Notes: generated from the sequence alone by a model not told the origin. Shown: positions 1 through 10,165, counted from the first letter of the stretch. The stretch is DNA of 64,000 nt from Bacteroidia bacterium (GCA_030427585.1 JAUIBW010000010.1:62001-126000), one strand, 5' to 3'. A program made the numbers and translations.

Positions 1-2
1 TC

Positions 3-3000
3 CCTGATCTTAGGGTATCTAAAGAGGATTTACCGATTTTTAATTACGAGGTTACAGCAGATGTTATCGATATAAACGGAGAAACACGTAGCACCACAAC
101 AATAGTTAATGTGGGATATCATACGGTAACGGCTGCTATTACAATCAAAGATAAGATTGATAAAACGCAAAAAGACAACACACTTACAATAACTACCATT
201 AACCTAAATAATGAGTCTGTTGCTGCCAAAGGAACGGTTAAGATTTATAAACTGAAAGCTCCTAAAAAACCTATGCGAATTCGCCCATGGAAAGCGCCTG
301 ATTATGAAGGTTTCAAAGAAGAAAAATTTGCAGAATTATTCCCACATGATGCTTTTAAAAATGAGCATGATTATCGAACATGGGATAAAGGAACTATGGT
401 ACTGGATAAATCATTTAATACTGCATCGACAAAAGAAAATGAAATAGGAACACAACAACTTTCTTTGGGTAATATTAAAAAGTGGGAATCTGGTAAGTAT
501 GTTGTCGAACTAAATACCAAAGATCGATTCGGTCAGGATGTAAAGGATATACAATATATTACGTTATACAGTCAGGAAGATAAAAATATCAGTGATCAGC
601 AATTATTTGAAATCACTACCAATAAATCGACTTATAAAATTGGAGATGAAGCGATTGTAAAATTTAGTTCTGCTTCAGAAGATATAACAATAACAGTAGA
701 CATAGAGAAGAACCATAACATCATCGAAACGAAACTTATTAAGCTTTCAAAGAATAGTAAAACTATCAAAATTCCGGTAACAAAAGAAGATCTGGGAGGG
801 TTTTCAATAGGATACAGCTACCTAAATTATAATGGATATCAAAGCGGAGCAATGATAATCCCTGTACCTTATGAGCCTACAGAACTTAGCATAGAAACCA
901 AAACCTTTAGAGACAAATTACTTCCTGGTCAACAGGAAACCTGGAGTTTTACGATCAAAGGCCCTAAAGGTAATAAGGTAAGTGCAGAACTATTGGCGAG
1001 CATGTACGATGCCTCTTTAGATCAGTTCAGGCCTCATCAATGGTATTTTGATCCTATCAATCGACCTACATATTATACACAGAGTAAACGACATGCTACA
1101 CAGAGTTTCGGAGTGCTCACATTTAGGTTACAAAACCACAATAACCCATCATATCATTATAGTAGCCAGGGGTACGATCAACTCAACTGGTATGGTTTAT
1201 ATTTTGGTCAACAATATTTTGGACGAAATAGAAATTACGACATTATGGAGAGTGGTGCTCCTGCACCAATGATGAAAAGATCTGCTGCTAAATCTGCCGT
1301 TGCCAATGAAGTTGCCATGGAAGAAGCAGAATTTAATGCTGACGATGGAGTTGCCGGGGATGCTGCCGAAAAAGACAAAGAAGAAAGTAAAGCAGAAAAA
1401 CCACAAGAACAACAATCTCTTGAAGGTGTTAAAATTCGGAAAAATCTACAGGAAACTGCTTTTTTCTTTCCACAATTAACCACTGATGCAGAAGGTAATG
1501 TAAGTTTTAATTTTACTGCTCCCGAAGCATTAACAAAATGGAAATTACAGCTGCTGTCACATACCAAAGGGTTAAATGCAGCAACTACAACTTTAGAAAC
1601 AGTAACTCAAAAAGAGTTGATGATTCTTCCTAATCCTCCCAGATTTTTACGAGAAGGCGATAGGATTGTGTTAAGTTCTAAAATATCAAACCTTGCTACC
1701 AAAGATCTTAATGGTATTGTAGAGTTACAATTATTTGATGCTTTAACTAATAAAACGATAGACACAAAGCTTCAAAACAATAATGCTCGTCAAAATTTTA
1801 TGGTAAAAGCCAAAGGAAACACTAATGTATCCTGGGAGCTTCAAATTCCTGATGATGTACAAACAGTTCAATATAAAATCATAGCTAAAGCAGGAGATTT
1901 TTCTGATGGCGAACAAAATGTACTTCCGGTATTAAGTAATCGAATGTTGGTTACCGAGACATTACCCATGTGGATTCGTTCTGATCAAACAAAGACATTT
2001 ACATTAGATAAATTAAAAGATAACACTTCTAATACATTAAAACACCATAAGCTTACTCTAGAGATGACTTCTAACCCAGCTTGGTATGCTGTACAGGCAT
2101 TGCCATACCTTATGGAGTATCCATTTGAGTGCGCAGAGCAAACATTTTCGAGATATTATGCAAATAGCCTGGCCAGTCATATTGCTAATTCTAATCCTAG
2201 AATTCAGGAAGTATTTAACCAATGGAAATCTAGTGATGCCCTTCTAAGTAACCTTGAAAAAAACCAGGAATTAAAATCCCTGATGATTCAGGAGACGCCT
2301 TGGTTACGTGATGCGCAAAGCGAAACAGAACAAAAGAAACGAATTGCTTTGCTGTTTGATCTTAACAAAATGAACAACGAATTACAATCGGCATTAAACA
2401 AATTAAAACAAATGCAGTATGGTTCTGGAGGATTTCCATGGTTTCAGGGAGGAAGAGAAAATAGATTCATCACACAACATATTATTGCAGGGTTCGGGCA
2501 TTTAAAAAAGCTAGGCATCACGCAATATGATGGCGATACCTCTACTATGCTACAAAATGCAGTTCGTTTTCTGGATGCAGAGTTTGTAAAAGAATACGAG
2601 GAACTTAAGCGCTATTGTGAAAAAAATAAGGTTGATATCAATAAAAACCATTTAAGCTATACCCAGATTCATTACTTGTATATGCGTAGTTTCTTTACCA
2701 ATATCAAAAGGCCAAAAAACACCAATGAAGCGTGGAACTACTACTTGGGACAATCTAAAAAATATTGGTTAAGTCAGAGTTTATATGCACAAGGATTATT
2801 AGCCCTAATAACACACAGAAACGATGATAACACGACAGCTAATAAAATCATAAGATCACTTGATGAAAAAAGTATATCTAATGAAGAATTAGGAATGTAT
2901 TGGAAATCTAATACGGCGAGTTGGTTCTGGTATCAGGCTCCAATTGAAACTCAATCTTTAATGATTGAAGTCTTTTCTGAAGTGGAAATCGAACCTAAAC

Positions 3001-3779
3001 GTACCGAAATTGTTGATAACCTAAAAGTTTGGTTACTTAAAAACAAACAAACCAATCGTTGGAAAACCACCAAAGCTACTTCTGATGCTGTATATGCATT
3101 ATTACTACAAGGTAGTGATTGGTTATCGGTTACCGATATGGTAGACATCGTATTGGGAGATCAAAAAATTGATCCAGGTAAAATCGAAGATGTAAAGGTT
3201 GAAGCAGGAACAGGATATTTTAAAACCTCATGGAGTGGTAATGAAATAAAACCTAATATGGCTACTGCTAAAATCTCTAAAAAAGGAAAAGGTATTGCAT
3301 GGGGAGCTTTATACTGGCAATATTTTGAAGAGCTAGATAAAATCACTTCAGCAAAAACACCACTTTCTTTAAAGAAAAAGTTGTTCTTAAAGAAGAACAC
3401 AGATACTGGCGAGGAAATTACAGAAATTACTTCAAAAACCAAGTTAGAGTTAGGTGATCTGATAAGAGTACGTATCGAATTGAGATCTGATCGCGCAATG
3501 GAGTTCGTTCATATGAAAGATATGAGAGCATCTGGCCTGGAGCCCATCAATGTAATCTCTCAATATAAATGGCAAGATGGTTTAGGATATTACGAAAGTA
3601 CGAAAGATGCATCTACAAACTTTTTCTTTGACTATTTACCGAAAGGAGTATATGTTTTTGAGTATGACCTTCGTGTTAATAATAAAGGAGATTTTTCTAA
3701 TGGCATCACCACGATACAAAGTATGTATGCACCAGAGTTCTCCAGTCATTCTGAAGGAATCAGAGTAACGATCAAATAG
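3..3779 (+). CDS. Alpha-2-macroglobulin family protein (5' end outside window)
   Basis: The frame is open from base 3, so the true start lies upstream; 1,258 codons are visible. Bacterial alpha-2-macroglobulins are large envelope proteins thought to trap attacking proteases through a reactive thioester. A CAEQ motif (codons from 2130, visible residue 710) lies in the context YPFECAEQTFSRYY and matches the thioester Cys-x-Glu-Gln. Upstream is a charged, low-complexity Ala/Glu/Lys stretch (about 1250-1430) followed by the macroglobulin-like segment APEALTKWKLQLLS. A helical TED-like domain follows the thioester. Codon use matches the neighbours. The missing N-terminus should carry the signal peptide; a lipoprotein anchor is possible but not visible. 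Family call is confident; the protease-trap role is inferred from the family. Confidence 0.9.
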   Translation, partial: PDLRVSKEDLPIFNYEVTADVIDINGETRSTTTIVNVGYHTVTAAITIKDKIDKTQKDNTLTITTINLNNESVAAKGTVKIYKLKAPKKPMRIRPWKAPDYEGFKEEKFAELFPHDAFKNEHDYRTWDKGTMVLDKSFNTASTKENEIGTQQLSLGNIKKWESGKYVVELNTKDRFGQDVKDIQYITLYSQEDKNISDQQLFEITTNKSTYKIGDEAIVKFSSASEDITITVDIEKNHNIIETKLIKLSKNSKTIKIPVTKEDLGGFSIGYSYLNYNGYQSGAMIIPVPYEPTELSIETKTFRDKLLPGQQETWSFTIKGPKGNKVSAELLASMYDASLDQFRPHQWYFDPINRPTYYTQSKRHATQSFGVLTFRLQNHNNPSYHYSSQGYDQLNWYGLYFGQQYFGRNRNYDIMESGAPAPMMKRSAAKSAVANEVAMEEAEFNADDGVAGDAAEKDKEESKAEKPQEQQSLEGVKIRKNLQETAFFFPQLTTDAEGNVSFNFTAPEALTKWKLQLLSHTKGLNAATTTLETVTQKELMILPNPPRFLREGDRIVLSSKISNLATKDLNGIVELQLFDALTNKTIDTKLQNNNARQNFMVKAKGNTNVSWELQIPDDVQTVQYKIIAKAGDFSDGEQNVLPVLSNRMLVTETLPMWIRSDQTKTFTLDKLKDNTSNTLKHHKLTLEMTSNPAWYAVQALPYLMEYPFECAEQTFSRYYANSLASHIANSNPRIQEVFNQWKSSDALLSNLEKNQELKSLMIQETPWLRDAQSETEQKKRIALLFDLNKMNNELQSALNKLKQMQYGSGGFPWFQGGRENRFITQHIIAGFGHLKKLGITQYDGDTSTMLQNAVRFLDAEFVKEYEELKRYCEKNKVDINKNHLSYTQIHYLYMRSFFTNIKRPKNTNEAWNYYLGQSKKYWLSQSLYAQGLLALITHRNDDNTTANKIIRSLDEKSISNEELGMYWKSNTASWFWYQAPIETQSLMIEVFSEVEIEPKRTEIVDNLKVWLLKNKQTNRWKTTKATSDAVYALLLQGSDWLSVTDMVDIVLGDQKIDPGKIEDVKVEAGTGYFKTSWSGNEIKPNMATAKISKKGKGIAWGALYWQYFEELDKITSAKTPLSLKKKLFLKKNTDTGEEITEITSKTKLELGDLIRVRIELRSDRAMEFVHMKDMRASGLEPINVISQYKWQDGLGYYESTKDASTNFFFDYLPKGVYVFEYDLRVNNKGDFSNGITTIQSMYAPEFSSHSEGIRVTIK

Positions 3780-3877
3780 AATAATACATTTCTTTTAATT
3801 ATTTTAGTCTTCTTCAAGTTTACCGGGTATTATTCGGTATTCTTGAAGAAGACTAATTATTATTCAGACTTTATCTC

Positions 3878-4540
3878 ATGAGGATAATCAAAAAGATATT
3901 AAAATACATTGGGATCATTTTAATACTCCCGGCATTATATCTTACCATATCTCTTGTATTAACTTATATTCCAGTAAATGGAAAACAAGATAGTAAAGAA
4001 AAAAATCACACCATTTATCTAAGCTCTAATGGTGTTCATTTAGAAATTATCATTTCCAAAAATGACTTAAATACGAGTGTATTAGAAGATCAGTTAATCA
4101 CTCCTCAGGCGCAATATTTTTCATTTGGCTGGGGTGACAAGAATTTTTATGTCGAAACCCCACTATGGGCCGATCTTACTTTTGTTAATGGATTTCAAGC
4201 CTTATTTCTTAATACTCCAACCTTATTACATGTTACCAGGTATTCTTCTATGCAAGAGGATTGGGTCGCTCTAAAAGTCAATCAAAAACAGCTTAAAAAG
4301 ATAAACCAATATATCTCTGCTACTTTTAGATTAAATGACGAAAATAAAAAAATAGTATTACCAGGTTTAGGGTATTACAAAAACGATGACTTTTATGAAG
4401 CTACAGGAAATTACACCTGCTTTAATACCTGTAATAGCTGGGTTAACACCGGATTAAAACAAAGTGATATAAAAGCGTGTCTATGGACCCCATTTGATTT
4501 TGGATTACTGAATATGCACAAAAATCAATCTGACAAATAA
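3878..4540 (+). CDS. TIGR02117/DUF2459 family membrane-anchored protein
   Basis: A 220-residue protein with one N-terminal membrane helix (about residues 9-30), followed by an extracytoplasmic domain. It resembles the TIGR02117 (DUF2459) family through a sequence of features: an early IYLSSNGVHLEI segment, the FGWGDKNFY stretch near the middle, and the C-terminal Cys-rich NYTCFNTCNSW. The family has no established biochemical role that I know of. The gene starts about 100 bp after the macroglobulin gene on the same strand and ends at a strong bidirectional terminator shared with the convergent fasciclin gene. Confidence 0.8.
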   Translation: MRIIKKILKYIGIILILPALYLTISLVLTYIPVNGKQDSKEKNHTIYLSSNGVHLEIIISKNDLNTSVLEDQLITPQAQYFSFGWGDKNFYVETPLWADLTFVNGFQALFLNTPTLLHVTRYSSMQEDWVALKVNQKQLKKINQYISATFRLNDENKKIVLPGLGYYKNDDFYEATGNYTCFNTCNSWVNTGLKQSDIKACLWTPFDFGLLNMHKNQSDK

Positions 4541-4543
4541 AAA

Positions 4544-4574
4544 AGACCTGTCTGATTTTATAACCGACAGGTCT
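4544..4574. terminator. Bidirectional intrinsic terminator
   Basis: A perfect 9-bp inverted repeat (agacctgtc / gacaggtct) has a 13-base loop. A-rich sequence on the left and A/T on the right allow it to end both the TIGR02117 gene (+) and the fasciclin gene (-), which converge here. Confidence 0.8.
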
Positions 4575-4596
4575 AAAAATATCATAAAAATATGAT

Positions 4597-5193
4597 TTAT
4601 TTCTTAGGCATCATTACTGCATCTATAGTATGGATAAGTCCATTAGATGCTTTTACATCTGTAGTCACCAGATTACCTCCATTACCCATTTTATCAATAA
4701 GAAAAACTTTATCCTCTTTCATCGTAGCAGTCAATAGTGTTCCTCCTATTGTTTTTAATTCAATACTACCGTTACCCTCCTTGATTTTCTCAATCAGACT
4801 TTCCTCTGTAACTACTTCTGGTAAGATATGACAATTTAAAATAGCCTTTAATTTCTCTTTATGTTCAGGTCGTAATAACTTTTCTACAGTATCAGGGTGC
4901 AATTTTTCAAATGCTAAATTTACAGGGGCAAAGATGGTATACGCTCCTTCATTATTTAATGATTCTTTCAATTCGGTAACCTTAACAGCAGAGGTAAGTG
5001 TAGAAAATCCTTTATCCATAGCAGCAAATTCGAGTATAGTGGGTAGTTTTTCCTTAACTGTTTCCGAAGGTATCACATTCTGCGCTATTAGTTTTTCGTT
5101 TTGTGTAGTTCTATCATTTTTCGTTTCACTACAAGCGGTCAATAATAACAATCCGGATAAAGCAAAAACTGGTAATACATTTCTAATTTTCAT
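4597..5193 (-). CDS. Fasciclin (FAS1) domain lipoprotein
   Basis: A 198-residue protein that begins with a lipoprotein signal peptide ending in LLLTACSETK, so the mature protein should be lipidated at the Cys of LTAC. The rest is a single FAS1 domain. It contains the family's typical central YTIFAPVNLAFEKL segment, then LKAILNCHILPE and a C-terminal GLIHTIDAVMMPK. FAS1 domains act in adhesion or cell-envelope interactions. The gene is monocistronic: it converges with its downstream neighbour at the terminator and has a gene-poor region upstream. Confidence 0.9.
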   Translation of the reverse strand: MKIRNVLPVFALSGLLLLTACSETKNDRTTQNEKLIAQNVIPSETVKEKLPTILEFAAMDKGFSTLTSAVKVTELKESLNNEGAYTIFAPVNLAFEKLHPDTVEKLLRPEHKEKLKAILNCHILPEVVTEESLIEKIKEGNGSIELKTIGGTLLTATMKEDKVFLIDKMGNGGNLVTTDVKASNGLIHTIDAVMMPKK

Positions 5194-5505
5194 TGTAAGA
5201 GTTTTTCGTTTTTTTGTTTATATGAAAACGGTATAGAAGTATTTTTCTTTGGTAAATTTTGGTTAAACATATCTTAACAAAACACTAAATTCATTATTCG
5301 ACAAGTTTTAAGAACCAAAGAACACTGCCACACCATTACTCTATAAAGGTAGCAGGGATGGTAAAATTATAAGCATTAACTTATTATCCGTAACATTTCT
5401 TCTAGTATTCGTTTTTAGCCATACTCATAATGATTTTCTTAATCTAGATTATTTTTTGATCATCTTATATTCTGAATTTTATCTTAAATAAATAAAATCA
5501 AAGAC
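5194..5505. other. Intergenic region without a visible gene
   Basis: This stretch lies upstream of the minus-strand fasciclin gene and should hold its promoter. I see no open frame with coding character, no tRNA and no clear -7 box. It leads into the gene remnants that begin at 5506. Confidence 0.5.
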
Positions 5506-5650
5506 ATGGAAACAGATAGAATCAATATTAGCGAGATTAATCTAAACGCTTACAAGCCCATTTTAGCATTTTATGATGATATAAAAAAGTTCATTATCTG
5601 ATTTAGAGTTTTTATTGATAGAAATTAGGGATTCACAAATGATGGATTAA
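5506..5650 (+). pseudogene. Remnant of an AhpD-like/carboxymuconolactone decarboxylase family gene
   Basis: An ATG at 5506 opens a 31-codon frame (METDRINISEINLNAYKP...) that resembles the N-terminus of flavobacterial carboxymuconolactone decarboxylase (AhpD-like) proteins, where RINI and a following Asn-x-x-Ala-Tyr are typical. It stops at 5599. A different frame (from 5603) then reads LEFLLIEIRDSQMMD before another stop. That resembles the family's LIxIRASQING segment but lacks the catalytic CxxC. This looks like a frameshifted, truncated relic. The match is by eye over short stretches. Confidence 0.55.
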
Positions 5651-5742
5651 ATGATAAGTTGTATCAATTTATGGAATAGAATAAGAAGAGCCACTTTAAT
5701 GACTCCTATACCTTCTCAAGAATAATTATTTTTTTTATATCA

Positions 5743-5883
5743 ATGAAGATTATCTATATCAAACTCTTTCTAAGAGTAAATATTGCTTTAGGTTTTTTAT
5801 CCGCAGTAGCAGACCGATTTGGACTTAGTATAATCAAAGAAAAATATCTCGAAATCGATACGTTTCGGGTTATATCAACATAA
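5743..5883 (+). pseudogene. N-terminal remnant of a DoxX-family membrane protein
   Basis: The 46-codon frame reads MKIIYIKLFLRVNIALGFLS followed by AVADRFGL. This matches the conserved first helix of DoxX-family proteins (LFLRxALGxxFLSAVADRFG). After that the sequence diverges and stops, leaving only about a third of a normal DoxX protein. It lies 90 bp after the AhpD-like remnant on the same strand, so the two could be the decayed remains of one small operon. Confidence 0.55.
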
Positions 5884-5938
5884 TTCTATTTACATAATAT
5901 ATTTAGAGCCAAATACAAAAAGTAAATCAAATTTTTAA

Positions 5939-6934
5939 TTATTTAAACATTAACCAAAGTTTATCTTTTAACTCTTGCAACCCTTGTTGTGCTACCGAGG
6001 AAATAAACAGGTAAGGAACCTTGAGTTGCTGATCTAACTCAATCTTCAATTCTTCTTTTAGTTCATCATCTAACATATCAGATTTCGATATTGCTATAAG
6101 TCTTTTTTTATCTAATAAATCAGGATTGTAACGACGTAGTTCATCCAAAAGGATTTCATATTGTGCTTTAATATCAGGGGCATCTGCCGGAATCAAAAAC
6201 AACAAGGTTGAATTGCGTTCGATATGACGTAAAAAACGATGACCTATACCTTTACCCTCTGCTGCTCCTTCTATAATACCAGGAATATCGGCCATCACAA
6301 AAGTTTGAAAATCTCTATATTCTACAATACCTAGATTTGGTTTAAGTGTAGTAAACTCATAATCTGCAATTTTCGGTTTTGCAGCGGTTATAACCGACAG
6401 TAAAGTAGATTTTCCTGCATTTGGAAACCCTACCAATCCAACATCTGCCAGTACTTTAAGTTCTAGAGTAACATCATGTTCTTGCCCTTCTACACCTGAT
6501 TGGGCATAGCGAGGAGTTTGGTTCGTTGGGCTTTTAAAATGCCAGTTACCTCTACCTCCCATACCGCCTTCGGCAGCAATATATTCTTGGCCTACCTCTG
6601 TAATTTCTTTAATAATATCTTGTGTTTCGGTATCCCGAATTACAGTCCCCAAAGGTACATCTATATAAATATCTTCTCCATCGGCTCCTGTACTCCTGCT
6701 TTTACTTCCGTGCCCTCCGTGACCAGCTCTTAGATGGCGCTTAAATTTAAGGTGATGTAATGTCCACATATTAGGGTTTGCACGAATAATAACATGACCA
6801 CCACGGCCTCCATCACCACCATCGGGTCCTCCTTTGGTAATGTATTTCTCACGATGTAAATGTGCAGATCCTTTCCCTCCGTTTCCGGAAGTTATATGTA
6901 ATTTTACATAATCTACAAAATTTCCTTCTGTCAT
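5939..6934 (-). CDS. obgE: GTPase ObgE/CgtA
   Basis: A 331-residue Obg GTPase, which acts in ribosome large-subunit assembly and stress signalling. The glycine-rich Obg fold covers about residues 3-158 ([26 protein letters not shown]). The G domain follows, with the P-loop GFPNAGKST at 169-177, DIPG at 216-219 and SKSD at 283-286 in place of the usual NKxD. The protein ends soon after the G domain, so the C-terminal OCT domain found in some homologues is absent. It lies downstream of the HPRT-adenylate kinase gene on the same strand with an 87-bp gap, and could be co-transcribed with it. Confidence 0.97.
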   Translation of the reverse strand: MTEGNFVDYVKLHITSGNGGKGSAHLHREKYITKGGPDGGDGGRGGHVIIRANPNMWTLHHLKFKRHLRAGHGGHGSKSRSTGADGEDIYIDVPLGTVIRDTETQDIIKEITEVGQEYIAAEGGMGGRGNWHFKSPTNQTPRYAQSGVEGQEHDVTLELKVLADVGLVGFPNAGKSTLLSVITAAKPKIADYEFTTLKPNLGIVEYRDFQTFVMADIPGIIEGAAEGKGIGHRFLRHIERNSTLLFLIPADAPDIKAQYEILLDELRRYNPDLLDKKRLIAISKSDMLDDELKEELKIELDQQLKVPYLFISSVAQQGLQELKDKLWLMFK

Positions 6935-7021
6935 AATTCGTTTCCTATATCACCCTAATAAAAATCAGGAATATTTCAGTTTTATCTTTACTATACCGAG
7001 TTAAGATTCGGTTTTCACAAA

Positions 7022-8128
7022 CTAAAGTTTGTCTATTACGCTACTCAATCTCTCTGTAATTTCATCGATACCTCCTACTCCATCTACTCCAAAATATTTA
7101 TCTTGTTTTTGATAATAATTCTTTAAAATAGCTGTTTCGTCGTAATATACTTTAATACGATTACGTATCACTTTTTCGTCTGCATCATCGGGTCGCCCTG
7201 ATGTTTTTCCTCTTTCTAGTAATCGCTGTACTAATACTTCATCATCTACCTCTAAAGCTACCATTGCACTAACCATTGCCCCTTTTGACTCTAGCAATTT
7301 ATCTAGTGAGTCTGCCTGAGCTTCAGTTCTAGGAAATCCATCAAAAATAAAACCTTTAGCCTCTTGGTTTTTATCAACTTCGGCATTAAGCATATTAATC
7401 GTAACCTCATCAGGTACCAATTGGCCTTTATCGATATATGATTTTGCCAAAGTACCTAACTCTGTTTCATTTTTTATGTTGTATCTAAACACATCTCCTG
7501 TAGAGATATGTACCAGATTATATTTTTGTTTTAAAACTTCTGCTTGTGTTCCTTTTCCCGCTCCCGGAGGTCCGAATAACACCAAATTTGTCATGTCGTT
7601 TGGTTTTAATTGATAAACTTCTGTAAGGTTACGCCCTAATCCTTTATAATCAAGTCCATATCCTACAATAAATCGGTTAGGGATTTCTATCCCAATATAA
7701 TTTATATTAATTTTTTTAGTATATGCTTCGGGTTTGTAAAATAGAGTAGCGATTTTGTATGTTAAGCACCCTTTTTCTACTAACATTTCTATTAGCACTT
7801 CGATCGTATTACCTGTATCTACAATATCCTCTAAGATCACCACTGTTCTTCCTGTAACCTCTTCACCAAGCCCAACCAGCTCTTTAACCTCATGTGTAGT
7901 TTCTGTTCCTTCGTACGAAGCTAGTTTCACGAAACTAATTTCACAATCATAATCAAACCTTTTCAAAACCTCTGAAGCAAATATAAACGCACCATTTAAC
8001 ACTCCTATAAATAAAGGGTTTTTATTTGCCAAATCTTGATTTAATCCTGCAGAGACCTTATCTATTGCAGTCCCTATTTCTTCCTCACTTATAAAAGGAA
8101 CAAACTGTAAATCGTGCAATTTTACCAT
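7022..8128 (-). CDS. adk: Hypoxanthine phosphoribosyltransferase-adenylate kinase fusion
   Basis: One uninterrupted 368-residue frame carries two enzymes of purine nucleotide metabolism. Residues 1 to about 175 form a hypoxanthine-type phosphoribosyltransferase with the PRPP loop ILEDIVDTGNT at about 98-108. Residues 179-368 form a complete adenylate kinase that starts with its own Met (MTNLVLFGPPGAGKGT; P-loop 186-194) and has the FDGFPRT and GRxDD motifs. The lid region is short, without zinc Cys residues. The fusion would join purine base salvage (base + PRPP to NMP) with AMP phosphorylation. I recall such fusions in flavobacteria, so this is probably lineage-typical. The purine genes purK/purE are divergently transcribed next door. 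Confidence 0.93.
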   Translation of the reverse strand: MVKLHDLQFVPFISEEEIGTAIDKVSAGLNQDLANKNPLFIGVLNGAFIFASEVLKRFDYDCEISFVKLASYEGTETTHEVKELVGLGEEVTGRTVVILEDIVDTGNTIEVLIEMLVEKGCLTYKIATLFYKPEAYTKKININYIGIEIPNRFIVGYGLDYKGLGRNLTEVYQLKPNDMTNLVLFGPPGAGKGTQAEVLKQKYNLVHISTGDVFRYNIKNETELGTLAKSYIDKGQLVPDEVTINMLNAEVDKNQEAKGFIFDGFPRTEAQADSLDKLLESKGAMVSAMVALEVDDEVLVQRLLERGKTSGRPDDADEKVIRNRIKVYYDETAILKNYYQKQDKYFGVDGVGGIDEITERLSSVIDKL

Positions 8129-8431
8129 CCTATTTTATACTTGTTCTGGTTTGATTTTTTAATTTAAAGCCGCAAAGATAGTGATTAGAAATGAGCATAA
8201 CTAAGAATTACGACATCAACCTTCTTACAACTACAAGCAGTTTGAAATGCTCGTTGTATAAAATCTTAGATAGATCCAGATTAGTATAGGTTTAATTATC
8301 AACATATAAAAAGATATACCAACCAAATAAGCCTTATTATGGTTAACTTATTGCATTTACCTTACATTATTGTGGTTATTCCTTCTGAAAAAATTATTTT
8401 TGCATTTTAAGATAAATTTGAAACCCCGAAA
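8129..8431. promoter_or_regulatory. Divergent promoter region between the HPRT-ADK fusion and purK
   Basis: This 303-bp region separates two divergent purine-related genes. On the plus strand a TATTTTTG -7 box lies at 8395-8402, with a TTG at 8370-8372 (22-bp spacer) as a possible -33 element. A second TAAATTTG match lies at 8413-8420, eleven bases before the purK ATG. I saw no purine riboswitch fold. Confidence 0.5.
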
Positions 8432-9586
8432 ATGACAAATTTTTTCTCGTCAAACTTTAAGTTAGGAATATTAGGAGGAGGTCAGTTAGGTAAGATGATG
8501 CTTTATGACACCCGAAAATATGACATCCAGACATATGTCCTCGACCCAAGTCAAGATGCTCCTTGCAAAATTGCATGTGATCATTTTCAACAAGGTAATT
8601 TGATGGATTATGAGACTGTTTATGATTTTGGAAAAAAGGTAGATGTACTCACTTTTGAAATTGAGACAGTAAATCTAGAAGCTTTGGTCCAGCTAGAGAA
8701 AGAAGGCAAAAAAGTCTATCCAAGTTCCAAAACTCTGGAAAAAATACAAAATAAAGGAGAACAGAAGCTTTTCTACCAAGAAAACAAAATTCCTACTGCA
8801 GCATTTACAAGGTTTTCTAATAAGGCTCACCTTACTGAAGGAATTACCAATAATAGAATCAAACTTCCATTTGTTTGGAAAAGTACACAGGGAGGATATG
8901 ATGGCAAAGGTGTTTCAATTATTAGGTCAGGAGCCGATTTGGCAAAACTTCCTGACACAGAATGCATTGCCGAACATTTAGTTGGTTTTAAAAATGAATT
9001 AGCCGTAATCGTTGTTCGCAATCCTAGTGGAGAAATCAAAACTTATCCTGTAGTAGAGATGGAGTTTCACCCAGAGGCTAATCAGGTAGAATATGTGATT
9101 TGCCCTGCAAGAATTGATTCTAAAATTGCTCAAAAAGCAATAAGAATTGCCGAGAAAGTGTCTAAAGCCTTTGGCCATGTAGGAGTACTGGCTGTAGAAA
9201 TGTTTCAAACACTAGATGATGAGATTCTTGTAAATGAAGTTGCTCCAAGGCCACATAACAGTGGGCATTATAGTATCGAAGCCAGCTATACTAATCAATT
9301 CGAACAACACATAAGAGCTATCCTAGATTTGCCTTTGGGAGCTACAGAAAGTAAAGTAGGTGGTATTATGGTTAATCTGGTAGGTAAAGAAGGGCATACA
9401 GGAGATGTTATTTATAAAAACATAGAAGAAATCATGAAAATGAAGGGCGTTACTCCCCATATTTATGGTAAAAAACAGACACGTCCTTATAGAAAAATGG
9501 GACATGTTACTATAGTTCATGAAAACATAGATGAGGCTCGAAAAATAGCTGAAAAAGTAAAAAACACAATACAAGTAATTAGTTAA
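8432..9586 (+). CDS. purK: 5-(carboxyamino)imidazole ribonucleotide synthase (PurK)
   Basis: A 384-residue ATP-grasp enzyme that carboxylates AIR to N5-CAIR using ATP and bicarbonate in de novo purine synthesis. The N-terminus KLGILGGGQLGKMM is the characteristic PurK opening. The central ATP-grasp domain shows LPFVWKSTQGGYDGKG and the metal/ATP-binding EVAPRPHNSGHYSIEA. It is followed after 92 bp by purE on the same strand, so the two enzymes of consecutive steps are encoded together. Confidence 0.97.
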   Translation: MTNFFSSNFKLGILGGGQLGKMMLYDTRKYDIQTYVLDPSQDAPCKIACDHFQQGNLMDYETVYDFGKKVDVLTFEIETVNLEALVQLEKEGKKVYPSSKTLEKIQNKGEQKLFYQENKIPTAAFTRFSNKAHLTEGITNNRIKLPFVWKSTQGGYDGKGVSIIRSGADLAKLPDTECIAEHLVGFKNELAVIVVRNPSGEIKTYPVVEMEFHPEANQVEYVICPARIDSKIAQKAIRIAEKVSKAFGHVGVLAVEMFQTLDDEILVNEVAPRPHNSGHYSIEASYTNQFEQHIRAILDLPLGATESKVGGIMVNLVGKEGHTGDVIYKNIEEIMKMKGVTPHIYGKKQTRPYRKMGHVTIVHENIDEARKIAEKVKNTIQVIS

Positions 9587-9678
9587 CAAAGGTATAGGAA
9601 CTTGTTTTATATACCTTCATACTCTATCATGATTACTATTTTTTTGATAAACAAATACTAACAATAATAAATAATATA

Positions 9679-10164
9679 ATGAGCAAGGTGGGAATAATAA
9701 TGGGTAGTACCAGTGATATGCCAGTAATGGAAAAAGCTATCGAAGTATTACAAGGTTTTGATATCGAAGTCGAAGTAGATATTGTTTCGGCACATCGTAC
9801 CCCAGAAAAATTGTTTGATTATGCTAAAAATGCTCATACCAGAGGCATGAAAGTTATTATTGCTGGTGCTGGTGGTGCTGCTCATCTTCCTGGAATGGTA
9901 GCTTCATTATCTCCTCTACCAGTGATTGGGGTTCCTGTTAAGTCACGTAACTCTATCGATGGATGGGACTCTGTTTTATCTATTTTACAAATGCCCGGTG
10001 GAGTTCCAGTAGCTACTGTAGCTTTAGATGGTGCGCTCAATGCTGGCATTTTGGCGGCACAAATTATAGGCGCAAATGATACATGTGTTTTAGATAAAAT
10101 CTTAATCTACAAAGAAGGATTAAAGCAAAAAGTCATCGAAGGAGCTAAGCAGATAAAAAAATAA
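9679..10164 (+). CDS. purE: N5-carboxyaminoimidazole ribonucleotide mutase (PurE)
   Basis: A 161-residue class I PurE that rearranges N5-CAIR to CAIR. Typical motifs are GSTSDMPVM near the N-terminus, the SAHRTPE active-site loop, AGAGGAAHLPG and PVIGVPVKS. Length is normal. It is the second gene of a purK-purE pair and ends right at an intrinsic terminator. Confidence 0.97.
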   Translation: MSKVGIIMGSTSDMPVMEKAIEVLQGFDIEVEVDIVSAHRTPEKLFDYAKNAHTRGMKVIIAGAGGAAHLPGMVASLSPLPVIGVPVKSRNSIDGWDSVLSILQMPGGVPVATVALDGALNAGILAAQIIGANDTCVLDKILIYKEGLKQKVIEGAKQIKK

Positions 10165-10165
10165 A

